Below, in pieces: positions 63,301 through 64,000 of a stretch of DNA of 64,000 bases. The notes under the pieces were generated by a model that was not told where the DNA came from, searched no databases, and saw only the letters and a program-made list of their open reading frames with translations. How positions within the stretch are numbered: the stretch's first letter is position 1; the number at the start of each line of letters is the position of its first letter. Made by a program: the position numbers and the translations under genes. The stretch comes from Alkalitalea saponilacus (GTDB taxonomy: Bacteria; Bacteroidota; Bacteroidia; Bacteroidales; Marinilabiliaceae). The stretch covers positions 186,001 to 250,000 of the forward strand of contig NZ_FUYV01000003.1 in the NCBI RefSeq assembly GCF_900168165.1, read 5' to 3'.

Positions 63301-64000
63301 TCTTTTACATTCTCAATTACTTTGAGCGGATTTTCTCCATAGCGAGCCACCACAACACCACCTGTGGCTTCGGCGCCCCCTTTGTCGAGAACTCCTCCAT
63401 GTGCTCGTGGTGCCGGGCCAATAGAAACTTTTGCGATATCGCGTACTCGTATTGGAATGTTATTGTTCACCTTCACAACACTTTCTTCAATGTCGTTCAG
63501 CGATTTTACATACCCCAAACCTCTAACGTAGTATTCCACCAGGTTGAGTTCAACAGTTCCGGCTCCAACATCCTGATTGCTTTGGCGGATGGCTTCAACT
63601 GCTTCTTTTACATTGACTCCATGTGCTTTCATGGCCACTGGGTCGAGATCAACCTGGTATTCCTTTACATGTCCGCCAACCGAAGCGACTTCTGAAACCC
63701 CCTGTGCCGACATGAGTGCGTTGCGAACATAGAAATCCTGAATGCTGCGTAATTCGTGTAGATCCCAGCCTCCGGCAGGATTGCCATCAGGATCGCGTCC
63801 TTCAAGAGTGTACCAGAAAATCTGTCCCAGGGCAGTCGCATCCGGCCCCAGTGTTGGTGCAACATCAGACGGTAACAACCCCGGTGGTAAGGCATTTAGT
63901 TTTTCTAATAACCGTGTACGACTCCAGTAATATTCCACATTATCATCAAATATCACATATATGCTGGAAAATCCGTACATGGATGTACTTCTGATGCTTG
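60333..64000 (-). CDS. cusA: CusA-type Cu/Ag RND efflux pump, N-terminus cut by window end
   Basis: About 1222 residues are present; the frame runs past base 64000 on the minus strand, so the N-terminus is missing and the first ATG seen (63980) is internal (RSTSMYGFSSIYVIFDD is mid-domain CusA sequence). Heavy-metal-efflux signatures: FEDxxxYYWSRTR-like IFDDNVEYYWSRTRLLE, GTMVDLGIILSENVIRH in TM4, the methionine-bearing LDPAPMSMFENVILYR and MLQTGMRAPMGVKVFG. An extra hydrophobic block between TM6 and TM7 (about residues 455-590 counted from 63980) adds several helices not found in E. coli CusA. It exports Cu(I)/Ag(I) from periplasm or cytoplasm. Confidence 0.93.
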   Translation of the reverse strand, partial: SIRSTSMYGFSSIYVIFDDNVEYYWSRTRLLEKLNALPPGLLPSDVAPTLGPDATALGQIFWYTLEGRDPDGNPAGGWDLHELRSIQDFYVRNALMSAQGVSEVASVGGHVKEYQVDLDPVAMKAHGVNVKEAVEAIRQSNQDVGAGTVELNLVEYYVRGLGYVKSLNDIEESVVKVNNNIPIRVRDIAKVSIGPAPRAHGGVLDKGGAEATGGVVVARYGENPLKVIENVKDKIDEISDGLPTRKLDDGTISKVTIVPFYDRTELIYETLGTLYEAISLQILITIIVIIVMVLNLRASIMISALLPLAVLMSFIMMRYVGVDANIVALSGIAIAIGTMVDLGIILSENVIRHKDEASENKPLVKVVFEASVEVAPAILTAVSTTIVSFLPVFTLQQAEGKLFGPLAYTKTFALIAALIITFTMLPALAHWLLSIKSKRNNIRLWLNGLAIFTGVIVVWWYPWAGVVLLLLGIVNTIKILVENGIVQRTKIINLLSKHHDILIIGIISLAVAWLLAGEWIPLGVRNSHTTNFLFVVLIISSVLGLFKVFIFYYPKILDWCLSHKKIFLAVPAIFILLGINIWMGFDSVFGFIPKITEKVGCKIRTNKVWSTLHHAFPGMGKEFMPSLDEGAFLLMPTSMPHSGVDANIEYLRQLDMRVEAIPEVETVVGKAGRAESALDPAPMSMFENVILYRSEYVTDENGYPVRFKVDRKGRFELSAKVRSSSLSALTEQDNTKPVLFDYGTGGILSSQGDTLIREISFTEVIPHLIQHRRGHFFRQWREHINTPDDIWHEIVMATNDIPGVTSAPKLQPIETRLVMLQTGMRAPMGVKVFGPDLETIEAFSMKIEDALKQVPSVKSQAVFADRSLGKPYMEIVPDRNLLARYGISIGEFQHYVETMIGGMALTTTVEGRERYDIRVRYAREWRDDYEKMKRILLPAHNGTLIPLEELAEITYRSGPAMIRGENTFLVGFVLFDRESGYAEGSVVNDAKQHLRNLIGSGDLVVPEGVSYQFSGSYENQIRAEKRLSIIIPLVLVVIFLLLYFQFKSTITSFIIFSAIILAFSGGFMMLWLYAQEWFLDVGLLGTNLREWMQIRPYNLSVAVWVGFIALFGIATDDGVVITTYISQSFEKHKPENILEIRKAVMEAGMKRVRPCLMTTATTILALLPVLTSSGRGADIMIPMAIPAFGGMSIALVTLFLVPVLYSLKEEIKINRNDKIHS

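Noticed and set aside
63156-63695. 179-codon open frame antisense to cusA
   Set aside because: Fully overlaps conserved CusA sequence, has no family features, and no promoter was seen.

Overview
The window is about 64 kb of chromosome from a member of the Bacteroidota, most likely a marine or salt-adapted Bacteroidales/Marinilabiliales-type bacterium (order inferred, not proven). The evidence is the set of Bacteroidota-type families (FecR/ECF sigma pairs, STN plus CarboxypepD_reg protein, DUF4494, DUF4831- and DUF4914-like proteins, PG0541-type PII-like protein, TPR/PD40 protein), perfect TAnnTTTG promoter boxes upstream of several genes, weak Shine-Dalgarno sequences, and a BCCT compatible-solute transporter. 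No rRNA, tRNA, CRISPR array, phage or intact insertion sequence was seen. Both ends are cut: the hybrid histidine kinase is open at base 1 and the CusA pump runs off base 64000.

Layout. 1-8353: hybrid sensor kinase, then a lipoprotein (LamG plus endonuclease/exonuclease/phosphatase domains), ECF sigma factor, FecR anti-sigma and an STN/CarboxypepD_reg protein that lacks the usual TonB barrel. 8464-10382: an acyl-carrier-like protein without the phosphopantetheine serine, DUF4494 and a lipid kinase. 10684-17648: TetR, TolC, MFP, HAE1-RND multidrug efflux operon with a trailing PII-like gene. 18120-20657: universal stress protein and BCCT transporter. 20658-21364: divergent gap holding two tandem elements that look like ~80-nt small RNA genes. 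21365-27539: FucP-type sugar transporter, ROK glucokinase, orphan trpB, YdcF protein and a second FucP-type transporter. 27536-29977 (minus): an LPP20-like lipoprotein and a TPR/CsgG-like lipoprotein.

30111-43366: nutrient uptake and housekeeping: YfcC and AbgT carriers, Nudix hydrolase, universal stress protein, NAD(P)HX repair enzyme, DUF4831-like lipoprotein, and an apparent operon of PepD dipeptidase, an MFS carrier of possible dipeptide type and an ABC exporter. 43758-47602 (minus): Sua5, a large P-loop DUF4914-like/PEPCK-like protein and an XRE-cupin regulator. 48254-52519: GH26 mannanase lipoprotein, CvfB, RecA, Bcp peroxiredoxin. 52764-57170: TPR-PD40-SPOR envelope protein, ClpS, NfeD, FloA. 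57252-64000 (minus): Cu/Ag efflux system cusA-cusC-cusB.

The best candidates for something undescribed are the DUF4914-like P-loop protein with its XRE-cupin neighbour, the serine-less carrier protein, the twin putative small RNAs, the barrel-less sigma/FecR/STN locus and the TPR-PD40-SPOR protein. All functional statements are from reading sequence and motifs; no database search was run.
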